A stretch of 64,000 nucleotides of DNA, taken from assembly GCA_963728825.1 (NCBI GenBank), contig CAVSLA010000003.1:248001-312000 (forward strand), in the 5' to 3' direction. Below the pieces are notes generated by a model, which had not been told where the DNA came from, ran no database searches, and worked only from the letters and a program-made list of their open reading frames with translations. Source of the stretch: CAVREM01 sp963728825 (lineage in GTDB: Bacteria > Acidobacteriota > Vicinamibacteria > Vicinamibacterales > CAVVIG01). Made by a program: the position numbers and the translations under genes. Shown here in pieces: positions 1-8,119 of this stretch (position 1 is the first letter of the stretch; each line of letters begins with the position of its first letter).

Positions 1-1873
1 GGGTTTGCGCCGGGTCGATCTCGAGAGCCCGGCTCACCGAGTCGCCGGCGCGCGTCATCCATTCCTTGTCGTTGGTCGCGCTGTACTTTCTCACGTAGGC
101 GGCGCCCATCCCCGCGTGCGGCAGTGCGAAATTCGCGTCCAACGCGATCGCCCGCTGGAAGCTGACAATCGCCTGGTCCACGCTCGCGACGTCTGTTCGC
201 TCCAGCAGCGCAACTCCGCGCCAATACGCCTCGAGCGCCTCCTGGCTGCTGGTCAGCGATCGAGCGAGCTGCCGCCGTTCGGCGCCGCTGACGGCGACAC
301 GCAGCACTTCGACGAGCCGATCGGCGAGCTGGCGTTCGACGGTCAGCAGGTCTGACATTGCCGCTTCCGATTCGACGGCCACGGCAATCGTCCCATCGTC
401 GCGAATCACTTTGGCGTCGACGCGCAGCCGATCGCCCACCCGCTGCAGGCTGCCCTGCACCAGGAGACTCACGCCGAGCTCGCGCGCCAGCCGAGAGGGT
501 TCAGTGGTGCGCCGTGCGGAATCACGAGCGGTCTCGCGTGAGACGACAGACACCGACGAGAGCCGCGACAGGCTCGTCGTCAACGCGTCGGCGATGCCGA
601 TGCCGATGTAATCGTTCGCCGGATCTCCGGTGAGATTCGCCAGAGGGAGCACGGCGATGATCGGACGCGACGGGGGCGTGACCGTCGCGCCAGGCACGCC
701 CCAGCGAGCGATGCCGACAACAGCCGCCATCGCTGCCACGCTCGCGGCCACCACCCAGATCGCGACGCGGGACAGCCTCGGACGCTGCGGCGTGACACGC
801 CCTGACGGGGTGAGACCGCTGCGCAGCCGCTCGAGCTCGGACTTGAGCGTGGCGGCTGATGCCGGTCGGTCGGCCGGGTCGGTCGCCAGACACTTTGCAA
901 TCACATCTGATACCGCAACCGGCACTGACGCATCGACGTCAATCACGTTTGGCGCCGGCTGCGTGAGACGACGAAGCGCAGCGGCCAGCAGGGCGTCGCT
1001 GGCAAAGGGACGGCGGCCGGTTACGAGCTCGTAGAGGATGACGCCGAGACTGTAGATGTCGGCGCGATGGTCGCTCGTGCGTCCCAGCAGCTGCTCGGGC
1101 GCCATGTAGGCGGGCGTGCCGAAAATCTGCCCGGGACGCGTCGCTACCGACTCTCGCGTCTCGGACCGCGCCGACGGAGGGTCGCTGGCCAACACTTTCG
1201 CCAGCCCGAAGTCGAGCACTTTGGCGCGGCCCTCCGGCGTCAGCATCACGTTGCCGGGTTTGAGGTCGCGATGCACCACGCCGTTGGCATGCGCCGCCGC
1301 GAGCGCGTCGGCGATCTGGATGCCGACGTCGAGCGCGTCGCTCACCGGCAGCGCACCGCGCTCCACTCGATCGGCGAGCGTTTCGCCGGGCACGCGCTCC
1401 ATCACGATGAACGGCACGCCCTCGTGCATGCCGATGTCGTACACGGCGAGGATGTTGGGATGATTCAGAGCGGCGGCCGCGCGCGCCTCGCGCTCGAGAC
1501 GCTTCAGTCGTTCGGGATGTGCGGCCAGCGTCGCCGGAACGACCTTGATCGCGACGTCGCGCTTCAGCCGCGGGTCGTACGCCGCATAGACTTCGCCCAT
1601 TCCGCCGGCGCCGAGCAGGGCACGTACTTCATACGACCCGAGCTGACGTCCGACGAGCCGTCCCGGTGCGGCGCCCTCGGGAAGCGTGACGGGCGGCAAC
1701 ACCGCGTCCGAGTCGTCGTAGCGCAACAGCGATTCGACCTCGGCGCGCAGGCTTTCGTCCCCGGCGCATGCCGACTCGAGGAACGTGCCCCGGTCCTTCG
1801 CATCGCGGTCGAGCGCCGCATGGTAGAGGCCGGAGATGCGGCGCCAGCGTTCGTCCCCTGCGCCAGTTGTCAC
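1..1873 (-). CDS. Ser/Thr protein kinase with TolB/TPR-like C-terminal region (partial at window edge)
   Basis: Protein kinase, open to the left window edge, so the C-terminus is missing. The start is a GTG at 1873, 9 bases after the stop of the upstream gene. Residues 1-60 form the short N-terminal region common in acidobacterial kinases. The kinase domain follows: glycine loop GAGGMGEVY near residue 88, HRDLKPGN near 197, DFGLA near 218 and a Pro-Ala-Tyr-Met-Ala-Pro-Glu activation segment. One membrane helix lies near residue 370. The part beyond it reads like a FlgO/TolB-type domain (IAVLPLANLTGDPANDY) and then TPR-like helices. Known biology of the family: the cytoplasmic kinase phosphorylates Ser/Thr residues and the extracytoplasmic part senses. 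Last gene of a five-gene minus-strand run starting at 6413. The substrate cannot be read from sequence. Confidence 0.92.
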   Translation of the reverse strand, partial: MTTGAGDERWRRISGLYHAALDRDAKDRGTFLESACAGDESLRAEVESLLRYDDSDAVLPPVTLPEGAAPGRLVGRQLGSYEVRALLGAGGMGEVYAAYDPRLKRDVAIKVVPATLAAHPERLKRLEREARAAAALNHPNILAVYDIGMHEGVPFIVMERVPGETLADRVERGALPVSDALDVGIQIADALAAAHANGVVHRDLKPGNVMLTPEGRAKVLDFGLAKVLASDPPSARSETRESVATRPGQIFGTPAYMAPEQLLGRTSDHRADIYSLGVILYELVTGRRPFASDALLAAALRRLTQPAPNVIDVDASVPVAVSDVIAKCLATDPADRPASAATLKSELERLRSGLTPSGRVTPQRPRLSRVAIWVVAASVAAMAAVVGIARWGVPGATVTPPSRPIIAVLPLANLTGDPANDYIGIGIADALTTSLSRLSSVSVVSRETARDSARRTTEPSRLARELGVSLLVQGSLQRVGDRLRVDAKVIRDDGTIAVAVESEAAMSDLLTVERQLADRLVEVLRVAVSGAERRQLARSLTSSQEALEAYWRGVALLERTDVASVDQAIVSFQRAIALDANFALPHAGMGAAYVRKYSATNDKEWMTRAGDSVSRALEIDPAQT

Positions 1874-1881
1874 GGCATGAC

Positions 1882-2688
1882 CTACTTGAAGCGCCACGTA
1901 ATGAGCTCAATCCCGTACGCGGCGCCGTCGTTTCCCCCCGCCGGTCGCGCGACGCTCGCCACCACCCGGATGACGCGCTCGCCGTAGGGCTTCTCCATGC
2001 CGGGCTGAAGCGTGTCCTTGAAGCCGGGGCCGTCGACCTCTATCGACAGGGCATCGTTCAGCGGAATCCCAAGTGACTGCGTGGCCGTCAGCATGCCGCC
2101 GGACAGCAGCGGAGCCTTGAGCGTGACGCGCTCGCGACCGGTTCGAACCAGCGACGCAATCTCGACGCCAGCCGGAGTGCGTACGGCGATGAACTGCTCG
2201 CGCTCGATCCGCCCGGGCCGCCACCTGAGTTGGACGTCGACGGCTTCCTTCTGACTGACGCCCAGAGGCTTGCCGCCGACCTTCGCCACGATGGCCAGCT
2301 GCCGTTTCGGCGCGAGCTGCAGGAGGATTCGCTCCCCGTTTCCGTCCACCTGCACGACCAGCGCCTTCCCCGCGAACTCGGAGCCCCCCGCCCCCAGATC
2401 GCTCACGATCCGGATCGTGCTCATCACCTTCGACGGGATGGCGCCGGGTTGAGGCTTCTGTTGCGGCGCCGGCGACAAGGGGGGGACCGGCCCGGACGGC
2501 TGAAGCGCGGCGAGCCGCTCGACTGCGGCAGCGGCGTGCGGCGACGACGCGGCGCGCCACAGCTGTTCCTGTTCAGGATTGCCCGTCAATGCCGCTGCCC
2601 GTTCCACTGGATCGGGAGCCCACAGACGCCACGCGAGCGCTCCGGCGGCCCCGACGACGATCAGCGCGAGCAACACTTTTCGCAGCAT
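1882..2688 (-). CDS. Membrane-anchored hypothetical protein
   Basis: Protein of 268 residues that I do not recognise. Residues 1-20 form one hydrophobic helix (LLALIVVGAAGALAWRLW), so it is probably anchored in the inner membrane with the rest outside the cytoplasm. A Pro/Gln-rich linker covers about residues 60-85. The remainder looks like a compact beta-rich domain with no cysteines and no catalytic motif I can name. It begins 5 bases after the stop of the metzincin-like lipoprotein and is followed 9 bases later by the kinase, so it is very likely co-transcribed with both and may act in the same envelope sensing or secretion pathway (inference). Confidence 0.8.
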   Translation of the reverse strand: MLRKVLLALIVVGAAGALAWRLWAPDPVERAAALTGNPEQEQLWRAASSPHAAAAVERLAALQPSGPVPPLSPAPQQKPQPGAIPSKVMSTIRIVSDLGAGGSEFAGKALVVQVDGNGERILLQLAPKRQLAIVAKVGGKPLGVSQKEAVDVQLRWRPGRIEREQFIAVRTPAGVEIASLVRTGRERVTLKAPLLSGGMLTATQSLGIPLNDALSIEVDGPGFKDTLQPGMEKPYGERVIRVVASVARPAGGNDGAAYGIELITWRFK

Positions 2689-2692
2689 GTGA

Positions 2693-4402
2693 TCAAGGCA
2701 ACAGCGGGTTGTCCAGCGTGCCGTTCAGCTTCGGGCCATCGAATCGCAGCGCCGGCCAGTTCGCGAAATCATCGATCGTGTCCGTCTTGACGGTGTTGTT
2801 GTTCGCATCGACGCTGAACGCGGTCGAGAGGGCTGGCGTCCCGTCGCCCGGCGTGCCGTCCTCATTCCAGTCGACCTCCTGTTGACACACGCCCTTTTTC
2901 TCGTCGAGGGAATAGTTGTTCTCGACAACAGGACTGGCGACTCCAGCTGAATACCCGACAATGATGTTGATGCTTGCGGGCAGATCGAGCATCGGCTCGG
3001 TTTCGTTGGCTTTGGCGTAGTAGAACGGCAGACAGGTGACCCACCAACGGCGCTCGGTGAGCGTCGAATCGGTCCTGAGCACCCAGGTGTAGGACATCAC
3101 GCTCCAGTAGTTCGGGTTGTACTTCTCGTCGTCCGAGCCGCCGTGCTTCTGCGCAAGGTTGTGGCCCAGCTCGTGCGCCAGGATTTCCGCTCGGGATCGT
3201 TCGGAGTTGTAGACCGGGTCGTCCCCGATGCCGATGATGACATCGTCGGCGGGCTCATGCTTCGTGCCCTCCGGCATGTCGCTCTTGCCGGTGTCGCCGA
3301 GCGCTTCGTGTTTGGCCCAGATCACATAGTGATACATGTCGCCGAGCGCCTTGTGGTCGAAAAACTTGTTCTTGAGCTGCGAGAACGTGGCGGTTTCGCT
3401 TCCACAATCGGGATCGTTCGTCACCGGCTTCAGGTTCGCATCGAAGATGACCGTGTCGACGCTGCAGACGCTGCCAACCGCAAACACCAGATTGATGCCG
3501 TTCTCGGCCAACGGATTGAGAAACGGCGCGGATTCAAACATGGTGCGCACCGCGTCGAGCGTTCCCGGCTGGCTGGCGGTCGTGTCGGCCGGTGGGTAAA
3601 TCACATCGTCCATCACGTCGAGCTCGACGAAGATGTCCCGGCGGTACGGATCGGTATCGTTGACGCCGTCACCGTCGGCGTCGTGTCCGGCCTGCTCCCA
3701 TGCGTCGGTGAGTGAGTCGCCGTCGCTGTCCATCACAGTCGACGCATCGGGCACGACGAACGTCGCCGGCGTCGGGCTGATCTTGTTGTCAGGATTTCTG
3801 ACGATGATCGACAGCTCGTCCCCGGGTGTGCGTGGTCCCGGCATTGCCACGACCGCTATATAGTGGTGAATCGGGTACGCGAGGGCGTCCTCGGGCACGC
3901 CGAACAGATTGTTCTTGATGCCTTTGTGAGCGAACGTCGGCACTTGGGCACCGTTCACCTCGACGACCGCGCCGACCTCGAGGTTTGCTCCTTGCACATA
4001 CAGCGCAAAGTTCGTCTGACCGCCATCGAACTGAGTGAAGAGCGGCATCACGTGATCGATGCGGGGATATTCAAGCCGCAGGGCAGGCACCGGGTCGACC
4101 TTGAAGTCGACCGCCTTCGTTTGTCCTCCCCAGAACCCGAGCTTCACGGGGTGATTACCCGGCTCCGCATCGGCCGGGATCGAGATCCATGGCCCGTGCA
4201 TGCTGACAGGAATGGTCCGTTCGTCGGGTTCACCGGCGTCCCAGATGACGCTCCCGACGCCCTGTTTGGCGACGATCAGGCGGACCAGCGACCGCGCAGG
4301 AGCATGGGGCGGCTCGAACGCCGTAAATTCGGGGTCGCTACAGGCTGCCGCCGGCAGCACGGCGAGCCACGCGAGGAGCGAGCGGAGCCGCAGGAAGCGC
4401 AT
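2693..4402 (-). CDS. Secreted metzincin-like zinc metalloprotease lipoprotein
   Basis: Protein of 569 residues with a lipoprotein signal (AVLPAAACSDPEF, Cys near residue 21). The zinc site HELGHNLAQKH lies near residues 407-417 and matches the long metzincin pattern HExxHxxxxxH. A Met-turn, SVMSY, follows about 25 residues later as expected. About residues 230-260 hold an Asp-rich calcium-binding stretch (DSDGDSLTD, DADGDGVND) of the thrombospondin-3/dockerin type. The N-terminal half looks like IPT/TIG beta-sandwich folds. Expected role: peptide-bond hydrolysis at the outer envelope. It lies between glutaminyl cyclotransferase and the anchored hypothetical on the same strand. The substrate is unknown. 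The metzincin assignment is firm from motifs; subfamily is not. Confidence 0.85.
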   Translation of the reverse strand: MRFLRLRSLLAWLAVLPAAACSDPEFTAFEPPHAPARSLVRLIVAKQGVGSVIWDAGEPDERTIPVSMHGPWISIPADAEPGNHPVKLGFWGGQTKAVDFKVDPVPALRLEYPRIDHVMPLFTQFDGGQTNFALYVQGANLEVGAVVEVNGAQVPTFAHKGIKNNLFGVPEDALAYPIHHYIAVVAMPGPRTPGDELSIIVRNPDNKISPTPATFVVPDASTVMDSDGDSLTDAWEQAGHDADGDGVNDTDPYRRDIFVELDVMDDVIYPPADTTASQPGTLDAVRTMFESAPFLNPLAENGINLVFAVGSVCSVDTVIFDANLKPVTNDPDCGSETATFSQLKNKFFDHKALGDMYHYVIWAKHEALGDTGKSDMPEGTKHEPADDVIIGIGDDPVYNSERSRAEILAHELGHNLAQKHGGSDDEKYNPNYWSVMSYTWVLRTDSTLTERRWWVTCLPFYYAKANETEPMLDLPASINIIVGYSAGVASPVVENNYSLDEKKGVCQQEVDWNEDGTPGDGTPALSTAFSVDANNNTVKTDTIDDFANWPALRFDGPKLNGTLDNPLLP

Positions 4403-4423
4403 ATGCCGGGGAGTGCGGCTATT

Positions 4424-5329
4424 CTACGGCAAAAGGACGGGCCTGATTTCGAACACTATCGGCCACCGTTTCCCGGTCACGAACAAGCGCTTTCGCAAGG
4501 GGTCGTAGGCAATCCCATTCAAGACCGCTCCCGAGTTCGGATCTGGCGGGGGCATCAGGAGGGCGGCCAGACCAGTCAGGTCGATCCAGCGCTTCACGTG
4601 ACCCGATTCCGGATCGATGACCGCAACGCGCTCGGTCTGCCAGACATTCGCATAGACCTCGCCGTCGACGTATTCGAGCTCATTGAGAAAAGTGACCTCT
4701 TTGCCGGCATCGGTCACCCGCACCCGCCCGGTCTCGACGAAGGTCTCGGGATCGATGAAGCGGAGCCAGGCTCTCCCGTCGCTGAGAATGAGCCGACGAC
4801 CGTCGTGCGTGAGTCCCCACCCCTCGTTTTCGTAGGTGAACGTCGCCTGAGGCTCGAGTTTCTCGACGTCGTAGATCACGCCGACGTTGACGCCGAACTT
4901 CCGGCCGAGCTCCGGCAGCGCGACGGCAGGATCGCCCATTTTCCTCAACGCTGACGGAATCGAGACCTCGGTGCGGATCGGGGTCAGCTGCAGGATGCGC
5001 CCGCGCCACTCGGTGAGTCCTTCCCCGAACGCGCGATCGTCCAACGCGCGACGCAGCACAACCTCGCCGCTGTCGAGACGGACCTTGCGGATCGTGGAGT
5101 GTCCGGTCGGACCCGTGCTCTCGTAGAGGAAGCCGTCGAGGTAGATCAGCCCCTGTGTGAATGCGGTTGGATCGTGAGGGAACTCTCGGACGACTTCGGA
5201 TCCGTAGATCGGTGCTGCGGTCGGTGACGGTTCGTCGAACGACGGCGTCGGTGCCGGCACAGTTGCCACGTAAACGATGACGGCCGCTCCGAAGACCACC
5301 AACGCGAACAGCCACGGCACGCGGCGCAT
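4424..5329 (-). CDS. Glutaminyl-peptide cyclotransferase, bacterial beta-propeller type
   Basis: Protein of 301 residues with an N-terminal signal anchor (residues 5-25), so periplasmic or membrane-tethered. The family (Glu_cyclase_2) converts N-terminal Gln to pyroglutamate. Family signatures are clear: FPHDPTAFTQGL near residue 50, LYESTGPTGHSTIRKV, FGEGLTEW, GWGLTHDGRRLILSDG, LNELEYVDGEVYANVWQT. Where relatives I remember read QLTW directly followed by a GFVYD strand, this copy has QLTPIRTEVS, then about 30 extra residues, then NVGVIYDVEKL. The extra segment remains in frame. It starts 2 bases after the SH3-like gene ends and precedes a secreted metalloprotease, so it may modify exported proteins handled by the same operon (inference). 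Confidence 0.9.
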   Translation of the reverse strand: MRRVPWLFALVVFGAAVIVYVATVPAPTPSFDEPSPTAAPIYGSEVVREFPHDPTAFTQGLIYLDGFLYESTGPTGHSTIRKVRLDSGEVVLRRALDDRAFGEGLTEWRGRILQLTPIRTEVSIPSALRKMGDPAVALPELGRKFGVNVGVIYDVEKLEPQATFTYENEGWGLTHDGRRLILSDGRAWLRFIDPETFVETGRVRVTDAGKEVTFLNELEYVDGEVYANVWQTERVAVIDPESGHVKRWIDLTGLAALLMPPPDPNSGAVLNGIAYDPLRKRLFVTGKRWPIVFEIRPVLLP

Positions 5330-5330
5330 C

Positions 5331-6413
5331 TCAACACCCGCGAGCGTAATACCAGACGTTCAGCGCGCCCGACGGCGCGTGCACCGGGATCCAGCCACGT
5401 GCGCGCACCTTGGGAGGCTCGATCGATGCGCACTCCGACTGGTTGACGATTTCCACTTCCGCCCAAAGAGCGTCGCTGACCGTTCGGAGGCCCAGGACAC
5501 GCACGTCCCGGCTCTCCGGTCCAAATGCACGCGTCGCGAGCCGTGACGATTCGGCTTCGCTGGCAACCGCGCGAAAACGCCAGACCGGCGACGCCTGCAG
5601 CCAGGCACGCTTCGCGCCCCGCCAATTGTCGGCATTCGCCAGGCCGACCTGAAACCAGCCGGGCCGGCTGTCGAAGACGACGACCTGCGGCGGGCTCTGG
5701 TGCGTGTTCTGGAACGCCGCATCGGCGCGGTTGGTCTCGAAGTGGGTCACGATTGGCGTCAGCGTGCTTGGCTGTTCGAAGGCCGGCAGCATGATGCCGG
5801 TTTCGAGCGACAGCACACGCGTCCCATCCGGGCCGCGACTCGACCCCATGCCGGTTGGACGATATCTTTGCCGAATCTCCTCCTCGTCGTCGCCAGGCTG
5901 CAGCACGATGCGAAGTGTCTGAAGGTTCGGCTCGAGATAACCGGCAAGGCGTCGCTCGGGATCGGCCGGGACGTTCACGCGTTCGGTGCTGGCCGGAGCC
6001 CTCGTCAACACGCCGTCCCACGCATCGGTCAGATAGGTGAGCCTGTCACGGAGCAACATGTCGAGCGAATGGAACTCACCGGCGTCGGCCGCGGCCATCC
6101 AGCCGGCGATGCCGCCACTGGTCTTGACCAGGCTCCAGTCACCATCGCGGCCGTGAACCATCGCGCCCAGCTCTTCGTAGGTGTATTCCACCGTGGCGAG
6201 CTCTTCTGCCCGAACGATCGTGGCGACGACCGGGGCATCTGATGTGGGACGAGCGCGGAGCGGAATGCGGATACCTTCAGGCTTGAGCGGCTCGCCGTCG
6301 GCCGTGTACGCCTTCAGCAGCCGCGGAACCTCGACTACACCGATGATGTTCGGGGCATCGGGCTCCGGAGCGGCCAGCAGCGCGAGTGCGACGAACGCCG
6401 CCCTGGCGGACAT
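5331..6413 (-). CDS. Secreted SH3-like domain protein, function unknown
   Basis: Protein of 360 residues with a short hydrophobic N-terminal signal (residues 1-15). About residues 45-110 resemble a bacterial SH3 domain: a run of short strands ending in GDGDWSLVKTSGGIAGWM-like spacing, typical of wall- or envelope-binding SH3 modules. A second SH3-like stretch may lie near residues 225-290 (VTHFETNRADAAFQNT... WFQVGLANADNW). The C-terminal 70 residues look like a beta-sandwich. No catalytic motif is recognised. First gene of the minus-strand run that ends in the kinase. The IS630 element lies 81 bases upstream of its start and could have altered its promoter. Confidence 0.75.
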   Translation of the reverse strand: MSARAAFVALALLAAPEPDAPNIIGVVEVPRLLKAYTADGEPLKPEGIRIPLRARPTSDAPVVATIVRAEELATVEYTYEELGAMVHGRDGDWSLVKTSGGIAGWMAAADAGEFHSLDMLLRDRLTYLTDAWDGVLTRAPASTERVNVPADPERRLAGYLEPNLQTLRIVLQPGDDEEEIRQRYRPTGMGSSRGPDGTRVLSLETGIMLPAFEQPSTLTPIVTHFETNRADAAFQNTHQSPPQVVVFDSRPGWFQVGLANADNWRGAKRAWLQASPVWRFRAVASEAESSRLATRAFGPESRDVRVLGLRTVSDALWAEVEIVNQSECASIEPPKVRARGWIPVHAPSGALNVWYYARGC

Positions 6414-6555
6414 CGATCAAGGATAGCAAACGGCCCGGCCGATACCCGGAGTGTGAAACCGCGCAACCAGGTGTAAGGCGTAATCTGGCGGACCTAGAGC
6501 GTTTTCCCCTTGTACGTCAGTACGGCTGCCATGGTACCTCTGTCGCGGAGGTGTC

Positions 6556-6921
6556 ATGGCGCCGTATTCGATGGACTTGCGGAAGCGTGTCGCGAAGGCG
6601 TGGGATGCGGGCCTGGATGCCGACGCGGTTGCCGCCAAATACGAGGTCAGCCGCGCGTGGGTTCATCGCCTGATCCAACGGCGGCGCGAGACCGGGTCGC
6701 TCGCGCCTCGGAAGCAAATCAAATTTCGCCACCGCGTTCTCACGGCGCGCCAAGAAGAGCGCTTGGCGGCGCTGATCGTCGCGCGGCCTGATGCCACGCT
6801 GACCGAGTTGCGCGCCGCCGTGCCGACGTCGGCGGCGCTGAGCACGTTGTGGCGGACGATCGCGCGTTTGGGATTCACGCTCAAAAAAAACGGTACACGC
6901 CGACGAGCAGCGCCGGCCTGA
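6556..6921 (+). CDS. IS630 transposase, N-terminal (helix-turn-helix) part
   Basis: First frame of the transposase, 121 residues as terminated. It starts MAPYSMDLRKRVAKAWD, a typical IS630 opening, followed by helix-turn-helix segments (VAAKYEVSRAWVHRLIQRR near residues 30-50) that bind the terminal inverted repeats, and a second winged-helix part around LTELRAAV. Frame 1 runs through an A8 tract at 6883-6890 into an unrelated tail and stops at 6921. The real protein continues in another frame as LKK-TVHADEQRRPDV, so a +1 (equivalently -2) shift at the A8 tract would make the full enzyme. Either programmed frameshifting or a disabled copy. Confidence 0.9.
   Translation: MAPYSMDLRKRVAKAWDAGLDADAVAAKYEVSRAWVHRLIQRRRETGSLAPRKQIKFRHRVLTARQEERLAALIVARPDATLTELRAAVPTSAALSTLWRTIARLGFTLKKNGTRRRAAPA
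6883..6890 (+). other. A8 slippery tract, probable frameshift site in IS630 transposase
   Basis: Eight adenines after CTC. Frame 1 reads Leu-Lys-Lys-Asn-Gly, and frame 2 just downstream reads Thr-Val-His-Ala-Asp-Glu, which is the conserved IS630 continuation. No stop lies in frame 2 between the tract and the catalytic domain. Confidence 0.7.
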
Positions 6922-6970
6922 CGTCGCCGCCGCGCGGCGGCAGTGGCAGGCGTGGCAGCCGCTCCGCCAC

Positions 6971-7498
6971 ATGCCGCAGTATGTGTTTCTCGATGAATGC
7001 GGCGTCGCGACGGACCTGCTGCGGCGGTACGGCCGGAGTCTGCGTGGCAGGCGTCTGCATGATCACACGCCCGGCAGCCACTGGGACACCCACACCGTTG
7101 TCGCGGCGCTCCGCCTCGATGGCCTCGGCGCCGCCGCGGTCTTCGATGGGCCGATCGACCAGGTAACGTTCCTCGCGTACGTCGAGCAAGTCCTGGTGCC
7201 GACGTTGCGGGCGGGCGATGTGGTCGTGCTCGACAACCTCCCGGTCCACAAACAACCCGCGGTGCGCGCGGCGATCGAGGCGGTCGGCGCCCAGCTCCGC
7301 TTTCTGCCGCCGTACAGCCCAGACTTCAATCCGATCGAATTGGCGTTCGCGAAACTCAAGGCGTTCATCCGGGCGGCGCGCCCTCGGACCTTTGACCACG
7401 TCTGTGATCTGATTGCGGCCGCGCTCGGCCTGTTCACTCCCACCGAGTGTCGAAACTTCCTCCGGCACTGCGGGTATCGGGTTTCTACAGCGGTGTGA
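6971..7498 (+). CDS. IS630 transposase, DDE catalytic part
   Basis: Second frame of the transposase. An ATG at 6971 opens 175 residues, but the frame is already open from the A8 tract at 6883-6890, so it is probably expressed as a fusion. DDE residues are visible: FLDECGV (first Asp), VVLDNLPVHK (second Asp) and FNPIELAFAKLK (Glu). This domain cuts and joins DNA at TA dinucleotides. It ends at 7498, within the right terminal repeat region. All three catalytic residues are present, so the element may be functional if the frameshift is productive. Confidence 0.93.
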   Translation: MPQYVFLDECGVATDLLRRYGRSLRGRRLHDHTPGSHWDTHTVVAALRLDGLGAAAVFDGPIDQVTFLAYVEQVLVPTLRAGDVVVLDNLPVHKQPAVRAAIEAVGAQLRFLPPYSPDFNPIELAFAKLKAFIRAARPRTFDHVCDLIAAALGLFTPTECRNFLRHCGYRVSTAV

Positions 7499-7520
7499 AA
7501 AACGCTCTAAGAGGTCCGCC

Positions 7521-8117
7521 CTACGTTCGGTTGGGATTCGCTACGGTCGGTTCGTACTGACGCAGCCAGCGGCGTGCGTCGCGGAAGTTCGGACAGGCTT
7601 CGGCGACCAGCTTCCAGAATGTCCGCGAGTGATCCATCCGCTTCAGGTGCATCAGCTCGTGGATCAACACGTAGTCGCGCACCCAGTCCGGCATCGTCAC
7701 GAGGCGCCAGTTCAGGCAGATGTGTCCGGCGCGTGAGCAGGAACCCCAGCGCCAGCGCTGGTTGCGGACGCTGATCCGCGACACCGTCAGGCCATGAACG
7801 GCCGCGAGCTCCCGCAGGCGGAGCGGCAGCTCGTGTTTCGCGCCCCGCCACAACGCGCGCGCAATGTCCGGCGGCAGATGTTCACGTGCCTTCGCCTGAT
7901 CCGCAGTCCAACGTGCGAGCTGATTGTCGATCCACGCGCGCTGCGAGTCGGCAAAGCGCTCCGCTTCGCGCTTCGATCCCCAACGCGGGATGGTGACGCG
8001 GACGCCGCCGTCGCGGGTGACACGCACGATGTAGCGACGGGCTTTGGGGTGACGGACGAACAGGATGGCCGGCGGGGAGACGTCAGCTGGCGAATGCGGG
8101 AACAACGACAGCTGCAT
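7521..8117 (-). CDS. YgjP-like (DUF45) zinc metallohydrolase
   Basis: Protein of 198 residues from the ATG at 8117 (MQLSLFPHSP). The longer upstream reading is out-of-frame sequence of the SDR gene, so this start is preferred. The conserved core of the YgjP/SprT-like family is present: RWRWGSCS near residue 125, LNWRLVTMP, then the zinc motif HELMHLKRMDHSRTFW near residues 150-165 (HExxH plus a downstream His). The family are predicted gluzincin-like peptidases. The gene starts 2 bases after the SDR stop, so probably one operon. Its TAG stop is contributed by a family A repeat split by the IS630, giving a C-terminal ...PNRT. Substrate unknown. Confidence 0.9.
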   Translation of the reverse strand: MQLSLFPHSPADVSPPAILFVRHPKARRYIVRVTRDGGVRVTIPRWGSKREAERFADSQRAWIDNQLARWTADQAKAREHLPPDIARALWRGAKHELPLRLRELAAVHGLTVSRISVRNQRWRWGSCSRAGHICLNWRLVTMPDWVRDYVLIHELMHLKRMDHSRTFWKLVAEACPNFRDARRWLRQYEPTVANPNRT

Positions 8118-8119
8118 CG

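Larger units (their letters stand above)
6495..7509 (+). mobile_element. IS630 family insertion sequence, complete
   Basis: Complete element of about 1.01 kb. Both ends begin GAGCGTTTT (6497 onward, and inverted ending at 7507), with weaker similarity beyond. Both ends are flanked by TA (6495-6496, 7508-7509), the target duplication expected for IS630/Tc1-mariner elements. It carries a two-frame transposase. The target is the central TA of a family A palindrome. Confidence 0.93.
6487..7524. repeat. Family A palindrome, interrupted by IS630
   Basis: The left half GGCGGACC (6487-6494) and right half AGAGGTCCGCCCTAC (7510-7524) are separated by the IS630 element and its duplicated TA. Joining them restores exactly the intact copies at 28297 and 56604. 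The CTA of the right half (7521-7523) is the TAG stop of the YgjP-like gene. Confidence 0.9.

Noticed and set aside
5704..6242. Plus-strand frames within the SH3-like gene
   Set aside because: Antisense, no family similarity, and the minus-strand product carries a signal and coherent domain.
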